From JBBIQS01 sp037442205 (lineage in GTDB: Bacteria > Myxococcota > Myxococcia > Myxococcales > UBA5297), in NCBI GenBank assembly GCA_037442205.1, contig JBBIQS010000132.1:1-17300 (forward strand): 17,300 bases of DNA. Reading direction: 5' to 3'. A program made the position numbers and the translations under genes. Of the stretch, positions 8,040 to 14,666 are shown in pieces (position 1 is the stretch's first letter; each line of letters begins with the position of its first letter). Under the pieces are notes generated by a model that was not told the DNA's origin, made no database searches, and was given only the letters and a program-made list of their open reading frames with translations.

Positions 8040-8180
8040 CCCTGGCACCGAGCGGTCGAGCTCGAGAAACGTGCGCTCGTGTATGGAGTGCCCAGGCTGC
8101 CCGCCCGGCTTTCTGCCAGTGGGCGCTTTCCGGGAGCGCGCCGTCGCCGGTGGATCGGATGAGGGCGGCTTGGAGGAGAT
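8040..8180 (-). pseudogene. IS66-family transposase, N-terminal remnant
   Basis: Minus-strand translation gives ISSKPPSSDPPATARSRK followed by APTGRKPGGQPGHSIHERT. The pattern 'NSSkPPSSD...(K/R)ptGR(K/R)PGGQPGH.gh.R' is the hallmark of the N-terminal region of IS66 transposases (TnpC), just before their zinc-binding motif. IS66 transposases are about 500 residues, but here only some 45 codons remain. The sequence upstream of ISSKPP does not match the expected leading coiled coil, and no zinc-binding cysteines or DDE domain follow. No terminal inverted repeats or tnpA/tnpB accessory genes are visible. It is dead and abuts a chemotaxis-receptor fragment on the opposite strand. Confidence 0.65.
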
Positions 8181-8340
8181 GGGAACGATGGTTGGGACCC
8201 TGAACGGCGTGGTGCGCCAGGTGAATAGCGCCGGCGACCGGGTCAGCGCGGGCAGTGCCGAGGAGAGGTCGTCGATGGCCGATGAACTCTCGAGCCAGGC
8301 GGGGCAGATGCAGGAGATGGTAGCCTTTCTCACGGTCGAG
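8170..8340 (+). pseudogene. Methyl-accepting chemotaxis protein, C-terminal fragment
   Basis: The plus-strand frame reads VVRQVNSAGDRVSAGSAEER, then SSMADELSSQAGQMQEMVAF. This matches the extreme C-terminus of methyl-accepting chemotaxis receptors, where 'a.aEE.asta.ELssQA.qLq..v.fF' closes the long cytoplasmic hairpin. The receptor body, including the CheA/CheW contact tip and any sensor domain, is absent. The frame has no proper start, and the sequence before it is the opposite-strand IS66 remnant. After the fragment the frame continues as low-complexity Pro/Ser/Arg sequence. I read it as the stump of a receptor gene cut by a rearrangement. The match is short, so confidence is moderate. Confidence 0.5.
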
Positions 8341-8494
8341 GCGGCCGAGGCTGGAGGTCCGGGTCGGCCGGCGGTACCCCGGTCTCCGAGCAGCTCTCCG
8401 ATTCCTGGCGCCGGCTCGCGCTCAGAAGCCTGCCGCCGCCAGCCCTCCAGGAACTTTCCGGGTGCGGTGAGCTGCCGGGCGCGGCTCGGCCGCT

Positions 8495-11400
8495 CTACTG
8501 CGCGGCGCAAGCTCCGCTGGCGCAGAGGTCTGAGCAGCACTCGGCCGCCCTCTGGCACCCAGCGCCTACGGGAAGGCAGCTGTAGCGCACCCGAACCTCC
8601 ACATAGTCCATCGCGACCTTCGCTCCCGCCGCGCCGGTCGCCTGCGCAGCGCGGCACTGGAATGCCGCGAGGCCCGTGGCCGACAGGAGGCGCCGAGCGT
8701 CGTCCGCGCTGGCCGATTCATAGACCAGTCGCGCCCCGGGCGGCGGGGGGAGCAGCGGTTGTGCGTCGGCCATTCCCTGCGAACTCGCAGCGCTCGCGCC
8801 CAGGGAGGTCCAGCCTCCTTGACCGAACGCCCCTCCGCCCTGGCTGAAGCCGACCAACTCGGCGCCCGTCGAAGCGTCGCGGACGCCGCCGCAGTCGGCA
8901 CGAACGACCAGGCCAGTGACCGATTGCCAGGGGATCTGCGACTGTTTCAGATCGGCGGTGAATTGAATCGCGGGCTGCGCCCCGACAGGACTGCGCAGCT
9001 CCCAGACATCGTCGAGCACGCGCCACAGCCCCAGGTCGAGCCCTCCGTAAAGCAGGATTCGGCCGCGCGCGGAGTCGTACCCCGCCGCCGCGAAAGTCCG
9101 CGAATGCTCGGGCTGGGGCTGCAGCGCGATCGGCCCTTCCCAGGTGTGGGTCTCGATGTTCCAGGTCCAGATCTCGTCCGTGCCGCCTCCGAAGAGCACC
9201 ACCCGGTCGATCGACGGGTCGTAGACGAAAACGTGCCACTTGCGGGGACCAGGCCGCACCGCCGGAAGGTAGGGCCCGGCCCAGGTTCGCGTGGAAGCGT
9301 CCCACTCCCAGACGTCCTCCATCCCGAAAGAGGTCGCCGACAGCGGTCCTGGCGTTCCGCCAAACAGTACCGCCCGTCCGCGCTTGGAGTCCCAGGCCAT
9401 CGCGTGGTCCAGGCGGGCGCTGGGCCGCGGGTCGGGCTGGAGCGGACCGGTCCAACTGGTGCCATCCCACTCCCAGACCTCGTCCAGCGCTGCCTCCGCG
9501 CAACTGGAGGTCATCCGGTAGCCGCCAAAGACGATCATCTTCTGGTGGGCATCGTCCCAGACCGCCGCATGACCGGCGCGCGGCGAGGGCGCCGCGCCCA
9601 CCGGCGACTTCTCCCAGGTTCTCGCGGCTCCATCCCACGTCCAGAGCTCCGACGAAAGGGGCCACGCCGTGTCCGGCGTCGGGGAACAGGCCTTGCCCCT
9701 GCGACCGCCGAAGAGCACCGCGCGCCCGCGCGCCGAATCGAAGACCATCGACGCGCTGAATCGGCTCGACGGCCCGGCGGTCAGCGCCGCGGGGCTCGAC
9801 CAGACGCGTGGCCCCGGCGCGTACTCCAACAGATCGCCCAGCACTGGCTCCGCCGGGTCATCCCAGCCGGTCCCGATGAGGCGCCCGCCGAAGACGACGA
9901 AGACGCCGCGAGAAGAATCGTAGGCCATGGCCTGGTCGCGGCGCGGGGTGGCGCCGGGGGACGGCACCACCGGGCCCGACCAGCCGGATCCGGACCAGGA
10001 CCAGAGCTCGTTGGTGGCATTGCGCGGGACGCCGTAGTCGCTCCCGCCGCCGAAAACCGCGGTCTGCATCCGCACGCTGTCATAGGCGACGGCGACTCCA
10101 TCTCGAGGGGCGGGCCGGCGCGCGGGAGCGAGCGGTCCGGCCCAAATCTTGGAGGCTCCGTCCCACTCCCAGAGCTCGTCGATGAGCGCGGAGTCCTTGC
10201 CGCTGGCGAGCACCACTCGCCGGCGGGCCTCGTCGTACGCCAGCCGTGCAAACCATCGCGGCCCGGGCCGGGAAGGCGGCGTGAACGGCCCCTCCCAAGT
10301 GCTCGTGAGGCTGTCCCATTCCCAGAGGTCGTCTCCGGCGGTCTCCGTCCCCTGGACTGAGACGCTGCCCCCGAAGAGCACGACCTTTCCGCGCGCCGAG
10401 TCATAGGTGAGGCCGGCCGAATACCTTCCCGGTGGACGCACCGCGGGCTTCACCGGGCCGGACCAGGACTTCCCGTCCCACTCCCACAGGTCGTCTCCGT
10501 ACTCGAAGTTCCTAAACCCGAGGTAACGAAACCCGCCGAAGAGCAGCGTCCGCTGGCGCTGCGGGTCGTAGACGAGGCTGGTCAATTCCCGCTCCCCGGG
10601 AGTGACGCTCGGCTTGAAAGGCCCAGACCAGCTGCGCGCCGCCCCGTCCCATTCCCAGACCTCATCGAGCCGAGCCCGATAGAGCACCGCCTTGCCCCGC
10701 CGCGTGTCGAAGGCGAAGGTGACCTGCGACCCTTTCCACGGCTGGGCGGAATCGATGATCGGGCGGGGGGAGGTCACGATAGGCCCCTCCCACAGGCCGG
10801 TCACGCTGTCCCATTCCCAGAGGTCATCGAGGAAGTGGTTCCCACCCGCCGAGTCGCCGTAGAAACCGCCGAAGAGGATGAGCTTGCCTCGCAGGGGGTC
10901 GTAGGTCATCGCGGTGCTGGCGCGCGCCATCGGTCCATCGAGGTTCGCGCGCACCGGGAGCCATTCGAGCTGTGCGGAGGCGCTGGTCGCCAGCCCATCG
11001 GCTCCCGACGCCTCACCGCCTGCCGTCCAACTGTGGCTGGGGTCGGGCCGCAGTGAGCCCTGGGCGCGCGAGGTGGACTCCAGCCGATGCGGCGACGCTC
11101 CCAACGGCACGTTGGCAGTGGCGATCCATTCCCCGCGCTCCAGCTTGATCGGCGGGCTCGATTCGTTGCCGGCGTCGTCCACGCCGGTGACGTAGACGCT
11201 CGCTGCGTCCGAGGAGGCGGCGAAGCGGGCTCTGGGCCAGGTGTTGTCGGGCGAGAGGTGGATCGAGCCCAGCGGCTGCGTCGCCAGGCGGTCGCTCCAC
11301 AGGCGCACCAGGGCGATGTTCCCGGGAGCGAGCTCCGGGGGAACGATTTGTCCGCTCTGGTCGACGAGCGAGAACGCCAGGGGGTCGATGTCGCCGGCGA

Positions 11401-12439
11401 CCAGGGGATCTGCCGGGGCCAGTCCCGCATTCGGCCCCGCTGGAATGACTGCCGTGCCCAGGACCTCGCTGGCGGCGTTTCCCCAGGGCGAGCGGACGAA
11501 GGTCACCAGCTCCTGGTGGACGGCGAGCGCGGGACGATCGACCCGGACGACGATCTTCGGGTCGTTGAATCCGGTGGCGGCCTGGTTCCCCGCCAGGTCG
11601 CGCCATTCGATGCGCGGGCTGTAGAGGCCGCTCTCGGCACCGGCGGGGACCACCCCTTCGAACGTCACGGACCCGGGCGAGACCACTGCGGGTTTGAAAG
11701 AGAAGGTGGTCGAGCCGGCCGAGGCGGTCAGGCTAGGCACGAACGAGGTGTCCAGCGCCTCGCCGGGCACGGCGATGATGCGGATGGTCGTGCCGATGGT
11801 GGCCCGCTGGACCACCGCCAGCGGGTTGTCCCGTCCCGGCCCGTAGAGCACGACGGCGGCGGCGACCGACGGCGGCTCGAAGTCGAGCTCGACGCTGGCC
11901 ACCGACGGTTTCGAGGTCTCATTGCCCGCGAGATCGACGAGCCGGAGGTCGAGGGGATAGGTGCCTCCGCGGCCGCCGCTTTCGCTCCCCGTGGCGAGAT
12001 AGCTGCAGCGATAGGTCAAGGCTGCGAGCGCCTCGCAATCCGCCGCGGACTCGGAGTCGAAGCGCAGCGTGGCTTTCGGAAGCTCGGCCAGAGGCTCAGT
12101 GACGCGAAAGGAGAAGCGGAAGGTCGACCCCGACCGTCCGAGCGGCCGCCCGGGCGCCGCGGATGGCGGATCCACCGTGACCGTCACCGCGCCGTCGACG
12201 TCGGGCAACACCGCATCGATCGCCGCCAGGGCAACGCAGCGAGCGGCGTGGCACTTGAGGGAGGCGGGACAATCCTCGTCGGACTGACAGCTGATCTTGG
12301 CGCCTTCTGGCACCTGGGTATCAGGCGCGCAGCCGGCCGCTGCGGCCATTAGCCCGAACGCGGTGAGAAGCCCTCGGAGCAGCCCGGCGCCTCCACGACA
12401 CACGGGGACAAGGTCTTCGATCGCCGCACCTGGCCTCAT
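8495..12439 (-). CDS. Large Kelch-repeat lipoprotein with paired-cysteine ends
   Basis: The 1314-residue product has a signal peptide ending LLTAFGLMAAAAGC, with the lipid-anchor candidate at Cys37. A short cysteine motif follows (CQSDEDCPASLKCHAARC), of the 'C.sD.DC....C....C' kind common in myxobacterial lipoproteins. Residues about 80-500 are strand-rich and look like Ig-type domains, with repeated DLAGN or DDAGN turns. From about 503 to 1150 there are twelve Kelch repeats of roughly 50-60 residues with the core '(A/T)YDs.RGk.vLFGG.....DLWEWDg..W.GP', probably forming one or two beta-propellers. The C-terminus carries a second cysteine cluster, CQRAAECCSDLCASGAC. Kelch propellers bind proteins or sugars; this one probably sits on the cell surface or faces the periplasm. 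ATG at 12439 is preferred because AGGAAAGG lies 9 bases upstream and the signal peptide follows; the in-frame ATG at 12517 would add 26 residues before it. No neighbour clarifies its partner. Confidence 0.9.
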   Translation of the reverse strand: MRPGAAIEDLVPVCRGGAGLLRGLLTAFGLMAAAAGCAPDTQVPEGAKISCQSDEDCPASLKCHAARCVALAAIDAVLPDVDGAVTVTVDPPSAAPGRPLGRSGSTFRFSFRVTEPLAELPKATLRFDSESAADCEALAALTYRCSYLATGSESGGRGGTYPLDLRLVDLAGNETSKPSVASVELDFEPPSVAAAVVLYGPGRDNPLAVVQRATIGTTIRIIAVPGEALDTSFVPSLTASAGSTTFSFKPAVVSPGSVTFEGVVPAGAESGLYSPRIEWRDLAGNQAATGFNDPKIVVRVDRPALAVHQELVTFVRSPWGNAASEVLGTAVIPAGPNAGLAPADPLVAGDIDPLAFSLVDQSGQIVPPELAPGNIALVRLWSDRLATQPLGSIHLSPDNTWPRARFAASSDAASVYVTGVDDAGNESSPPIKLERGEWIATANVPLGASPHRLESTSRAQGSLRPDPSHSWTAGGEASGADGLATSASAQLEWLPVRANLDGPMARASTAMTYDPLRGKLILFGGFYGDSAGGNHFLDDLWEWDSVTGLWEGPIVTSPRPIIDSAQPWKGSQVTFAFDTRRGKAVLYRARLDEVWEWDGAARSWSGPFKPSVTPGERELTSLVYDPQRQRTLLFGGFRYLGFRNFEYGDDLWEWDGKSWSGPVKPAVRPPGRYSAGLTYDSARGKVVLFGGSVSVQGTETAGDDLWEWDSLTSTWEGPFTPPSRPGPRWFARLAYDEARRRVVLASGKDSALIDELWEWDGASKIWAGPLAPARRPAPRDGVAVAYDSVRMQTAVFGGGSDYGVPRNATNELWSWSGSGWSGPVVPSPGATPRRDQAMAYDSSRGVFVVFGGRLIGTGWDDPAEPVLGDLLEYAPGPRVWSSPAALTAGPSSRFSASMVFDSARGRAVLFGGRRGKACSPTPDTAWPLSSELWTWDGAARTWEKSPVGAAPSPRAGHAAVWDDAHQKMIVFGGYRMTSSCAEAALDEVWEWDGTSWTGPLQPDPRPSARLDHAMAWDSKRGRAVLFGGTPGPLSATSFGMEDVWEWDASTRTWAGPYLPAVRPGPRKWHVFVYDPSIDRVVLFGGGTDEIWTWNIETHTWEGPIALQPQPEHSRTFAAAGYDSARGRILLYGGLDLGLWRVLDDVWELRSPVGAQPAIQFTADLKQSQIPWQSVTGLVVRADCGGVRDASTGAELVGFSQGGGAFGQGGWTSLGASAASSQGMADAQPLLPPPPGARLVYESASADDARRLLSATGLAAFQCRAAQATGAAGAKVAMDYVEVRVRYSCLPVGAGCQRAAECCSDLCASGACAAQ

Positions 12440-12548
12440 TGGAGAACACCTTTCCTGTCGCCGATTCCCGGCAAGCCATGCCCGACGCCGCATTCCATCA
12501 CAAGCCATCGGTTCCATGGCGCGTCGGCTCGCTTGGCGAGTCCACGCA

Positions 12549-12589
12549 GCGCGCCGCGGCGCGCCAGGGTGAAGCGAACGCCACCCTGG
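12549..12589. promoter_or_regulatory. Adjacent palindromes upstream of the Kelch gene
   Basis: A perfect 16 bp palindrome centred on CCGCGG occupies 12549-12564. It shares one base with an 8 bp inverted repeat: CCAGGGTG at 12564-12571 and CACCCTGG at 12582-12589, separated by 10 bases. Read on the minus strand, both lie 110-150 bases before the Kelch start. They also lie just downstream of a weak -10-like GGATACTCT (12593-12601 complement). They could be an operator or a structured leader, but chance is not excluded at this GC content. Confidence 0.3.
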
Positions 12590-12635
12590 AGAAGAGTATC
12601 CGGAGGAGGAGGCAGGGCAGCAAGCGGACGAGGGA

Positions 12636-12752
12636 GCCGGCGGGCCCTGGACCTGGGTCTGTGGGAGGCCGAGTAGGTCTCGAGGATTGCCGGCGGGCCC
12701 CCGACCTGGTCCGTGGGAGGCCGAGAAAGCCTCGAGGATTGCCGGCGCGCCG
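12636..12752. repeat. 52-53 bp tandem repeat, about 2.2 copies
   Basis: Unit 1 (12636-12688) and unit 2 (12689-12740) both begin GCCGGCGGGCCC and end CTCGAGGATT, with GTGGGAGGCCGAG inside. A third copy begins at 12741 with GCCGGCGCGCC and then diverges. The copies differ by a few substitutions and one base of length. It lies in non-coding DNA, and the length is not a multiple of three in unit 2, which argues against protein coding. Confidence 0.75.
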
Positions 12753-12868
12753 TCCTCCGCTTTCCAAAGCCGATCCTCAGGCCCCGAGCCGAATCATTTT
12801 TCCCTCTTCGGTCCCGGAACCGTATTCAGCGCATGCTTTCGAACCCGGGACCGGTGGCGACCCTGCTC

Positions 12869-12877
12869 TGCTATCCT
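12869..12877 (+). promoter_or_regulatory. Promoter-like TGCTATCCT, copy E
   Basis: TGCTATCCT looks like an extended -10 element (TG, one base, then TATCCT). The flanking sequence CTCTGCTATCCTCCCGCG is identical to that just upstream of pgi at 15361-15378. It lies 170 bases before the start of the reductase-family gene. No clear -35 is seen. Confidence 0.4.
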
Positions 12878-12895
12878 CCCGCGACCTTTGGAACA

Positions 12896-12937
12896 GCTTG
12901 GAGGGGCGGGGTGGAATGCGGAGCCAGGTCCCTGGAC
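12896..12937 (+). repeat. Dispersed repeat R1, partial copy E
   Basis: The sequence GCTTGGAGGGGCGGG, then GGAATGCGGAG, then CAGGTCCCTGG resembles the closing third of R1. It follows the TGCTATCCT motif by about 20 bases, as copy D does, so motif and repeat travel together in these two copies. Confidence 0.4.
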
Positions 12938-13046
12938 GACAGAGCCGAGCACGCCGGCACGCCCTCCATCCCGCGTCAGGCCGACCTTGCCCGCGAAGGC
13001 TGGCGACAGACGGTCGAGCGGCTTATCTAGGACGAAGGAGCATTTC

Positions 13047-13931
13047 ATGGCCAAGCTGATCTACGCGATCAACACCTCGCTCGATGGCTACATCTCCGAT
13101 CGCGACGGCAACTTCGCGTGGTCCGAGCCGACGGCGGAGGTCTTCGCGGCGATAACTGAGCTCCTGCGTCCGATCGGCACGTATCTCTACGGTCGCCGCA
13201 TGTACGAGACGATGGCCGTCTGGGACACGGCGCATCTCGACCCCGGCGGTCCCGCGTTCACGCCTGGCCTGCTCGAGCTCGAGCGCGACTTCGCTGCGAT
13301 GTGGCGAGCGGCGGACAAGATCGTATTCACGAAGACCCTGCCAAGCGCATCGACCAAGCAAACGCGCATCGAACGCGTCTTCGATCCCGAGCAGATTCGG
13401 CAACTCAAGGCGACGAGCGAGCGCGACCTGACCGTCGGCGGGGCGAGTCTCGCGGCGGCGGCGCTTGCTGCGAATCTGGTCGACGAACTTCATGCCTTCG
13501 TCAACCCGATCATCGTCGGCGGCGGAATCCCCTGGCTGCCACCGGACCTCCGCATTCCGCTCGAACTCGCGGGTGAGCGCCGCCTCGGCCGTGTCGTCCA
13601 CCTCCACTATCGGCCTACGAAGGTTGGCGGACAGGCACCGACACCGCGCCGAACCACGGACACAGCTCGCGGACCGGAAATCCTCGCCGCGGCCGTCATG
13701 GCAAGGGCGTCGGCGCGAGTCGGGACGGGCCCCACACCGCCGCCCTCTCGCCAATCCCCGCCCACTCGCCCGTGCTCGGCTATCCTTCCGCGCCTAAGGG
13801 AGCAACTTCGGCGTGGCGGGCGCCGGGATGGAATGTGGGGACTGGCCCCTGACCGTTCGCGTCCTGCTGGGGCTCGGTTTAACGCATCGAGCCGCGGGCA
13901 GCGAGGATCCAACGCCTCGAAGTGCACGTAG
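13047..13931 (+). CDS. Dihydrofolate reductase/RibD-family protein with a probable stop-loss tail
   Basis: Residues 1-189 form a complete domain of the family that includes dihydrofolate reductase, the RibD reductase domain and B. subtilis YyaP. Markers are KLIYAINTSLDGYISDRDG at 3-21, LYGRRMYETM at 47-56, the glycine motif LTVGGASLAAAAL at 128-140, and FVNPIIVGGGIPWLP at 151-165, ending GRVVHLHYR. Members are usually NADPH-binding, but most have no proven substrate. The ATG at 13047 has AAGGAG about 8 bases upstream and begins directly at the first strand. Relatives stop near residue 185-190, whereas this frame runs 105 residues further. That tail is low-complexity, and its codons cover a TGCTATCCT-like motif and a partial R1 repeat, so it is probably non-coding DNA read through after loss of the stop. 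The functional gene is likely 13047 to about 13613. Confidence 0.85.
   Translation: MAKLIYAINTSLDGYISDRDGNFAWSEPTAEVFAAITELLRPIGTYLYGRRMYETMAVWDTAHLDPGGPAFTPGLLELERDFAAMWRAADKIVFTKTLPSASTKQTRIERVFDPEQIRQLKATSERDLTVGGASLAAAALAANLVDELHAFVNPIIVGGGIPWLPPDLRIPLELAGERRLGRVVHLHYRPTKVGGQAPTPRRTTDTARGPEILAAAVMARASARVGTGPTPPPSRQSPPTRPCSAILPRLREQLRRGGRRDGMWGLAPDRSRPAGARFNASSRGQRGSNASKCT
13778..13786 (+). promoter_or_regulatory. Promoter-like GGCTATCCT, copy D
   Basis: The core GCTATCCTTCCGCG closely matches the motif before pgi. The similarity extends about 30 bases upstream (AATCCCCGCCC followed by C-rich sequence), as it does at 15340-15361. It lies inside the read-through tail of the reductase-family frame and 217 bases before the small gene at 14003, which it might serve. 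Confidence 0.35.
13806..13855 (+). repeat. Dispersed repeat R1, partial copy D
   Basis: ACTTCGGCGTGGCGGGCGC, then GGATGGAATGT, then GACTGGCCCCTGACC match the closing part of R1 copies B and C. It lies about 20 bases after the promoter-like motif, in the same arrangement as copy E. Confidence 0.55.
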
Positions 13932-14002
13932 AATGGGTCGCCTCGAAGTCCAACCAGGTTGCCGACGGGTCAATCCCAGTGTTGCCTTGAGGGAGGACGA
14001 GC

Positions 14003-14287
14003 GTGCAGATTCGTCCCGGGAGTCTTGAGCTGGCTGGTCTTGCCGGATCTCGTGCGCGGCTTTGGCATTTCACATCGTCGCACGACCGACTAGCCATCGA
14101 AATCCGGCGTCCCGACGGAAGGACGCAGTACCTCGTGCTCGTGTTCTCTGAACGCTTGCAGCTTCCCGTGGCGTGGACGCTGGGGTGCCCGACTCTGAGG
14201 ACAGAGGACCGACTGCTCTGGTTTCAGGACGGCGAGGGTGTACGGGTTACGTGCCGCGAGGTCCATCTCCAGGACTCGTACTCGTAA
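14003..14287 (+). CDS. Small hypothetical protein, 94 residues
   Basis: A GTG start at 14003 has a strong ribosome binding site, GGGAGGA, 5 bases upstream, which is the main reason to believe this gene. The product begins MQIRPGSLELAGLAGSRARL, contains strand-like stretches (RLAIEIRR, YLVLVFS, RLLWFQDG, VRVTCREVHL) and ends QDSYS at a TAA. It is probably a small all-beta soluble protein with no signal peptide or membrane segment. I recognise no family. It lies 71 bp after the reductase-family frame ends and just before the R2/R1 repeat cluster. Confidence 0.65.
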   Translation: MQIRPGSLELAGLAGSRARLWHFTSSHDRLAIEIRRPDGRTQYLVLVFSERLQLPVAWTLGCPTLRTEDRLLWFQDGEGVRVTCREVHLQDSYS

Positions 14288-14326
14288 GGTTGCGTGCCGG
14301 TCGCTGGAAAGTGTCTTGCCGCATGC

Positions 14327-14400
14327 TCGCCGGCCCGTCCCTGACTGCCCAGGTCGCTCCAGATCCCGGACGCAACGCCCGGCGGATTTAAGCGAGAGGT
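14327..14400 (+). repeat. Dispersed repeat R2, copy 2
   Basis: This is the counterpart of 7939-8012, with shared blocks CTCGCCGGCCC, CTGCCCAGGTCGCTCCAGAT and GCAACGCCCGGCGG. Here it directly abuts R1 copy B, whereas at the other locus R2 lies about 350 bp from R1 copy A. The two may be modules of one larger decayed element. Confidence 0.55.
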
Positions 14401-14403
14401 ACT

Positions 14404-14536
14404 GGAGCGGAGATTGCCTCGTCCCGAGCCTTGCGAGCGGTGATGCTGGGCCCGAGAGCGACCGCGCCCGACGCGGAGCAGCCTTGGGCTGGCGCGGCGG
14501 GCGCGGAATGGAATGTAGAGACTGGTCCCTGACCGG
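14404..14536 (+). repeat. Dispersed repeat R1, copy B
   Basis: The copy opens GATTGCCTCGTCCCGAGCC (near-hairpin), continues through CGCGCCCGACG and GGCGGGCGCGGAATGG, and ends GACTGGTCCCTGACCGG. The last block can form a small stem (GGTC with GACC). It is followed directly by copy C in the same orientation. Confidence 0.65.
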
Positions 14537-14541
14537 CTGGT

Positions 14542-14665
14542 TTGACCGGCTCGTCCCGAGCCTCGCGGGCGGTGATGACGCGCGAATCGCGAACGCGCCC
14601 GACGAGGAGACGGTTCGGACTGGCGTGGCGGGCGCGGAATGGAAGGCAGAGACAGATCTTTGACC
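14542..14665 (+). repeat. Dispersed repeat R1, copy C
   Basis: The opening stem is perfect here: GGCTCG, loop TCC, CGAGCC. Then come GCGCCCGACGAGGAG, GGTTCGGACTGGCGTGGCGG and GGAATGGAAGGCAGAGAC, ending TTTGACC. It is the copy closest to copy A in the GACGAGGAG and GGAAGGCAGAG blocks. It ends at the stop codon of the minus-strand gene. Confidence 0.65.
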
Positions 14666-14666
14666 A

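Larger units (their letters stand above)
7458..8494. other. Gene graveyard: no intact gene in 1037 bp
   Basis: No frame here makes a plausible complete protein. The stretch holds, in order, repeat R1 copy A (7468-7587), a frameshifted membrane-protein remnant on the minus strand (7589 to about 7908), repeat R2 (7939-8012), an IS66 transposase N-terminal remnant on the minus strand (about 8040-8180) and a chemotaxis-receptor C-terminal fragment on the plus strand (about 8170-8340). From 8340 to 8494 I see only GC-rich spacer before the end of the Kelch gene. Three unrelated broken fragments in different directions point to repeated insertion and deletion. Confidence 0.65.
12440..13046. other. 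607 bp gap with palindromes, tandem repeat and promoter-like motif
   Basis: This gap separates the divergent Kelch and reductase-family genes. It contains a GC palindrome with a second inverted repeat beside it (12549-12589), a 52-53 bp tandem repeat (12636-12752), a TGCTATCCT motif (12869-12877) and a partial R1 copy (about 12896-12937). Open frames cross it on both strands but none has a credible start or a recognisable product. Confidence 0.5.
14288..14666. other. Repeat cluster, no gene
   Basis: This 379 bp gap is almost wholly repeat: R2 copy 2 (14327-14400), R1 copy B (14404-14536) and R1 copy C (14542-14665), head to tail in one orientation. Long open frames cross it on both strands, but their translations follow the repeats and have no domain character. 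It separates two small genes that converge on it. Confidence 0.6.

Noticed and set aside
8759..10360. Plus-strand open frame of 533 codons under the Kelch gene, with periodic repeats
   Set aside because: The periodicity is the complement of the Kelch repeats. The sense frame gives regular DLWEWD and LFGG cores, and this one gives nothing recognisable.
7468..14665. R1 copies considered as a CRISPR array
   Set aside because: Units are long, degenerate and irregularly spaced over 7 kb. There are no short identical repeats with unique spacers and no cas genes.
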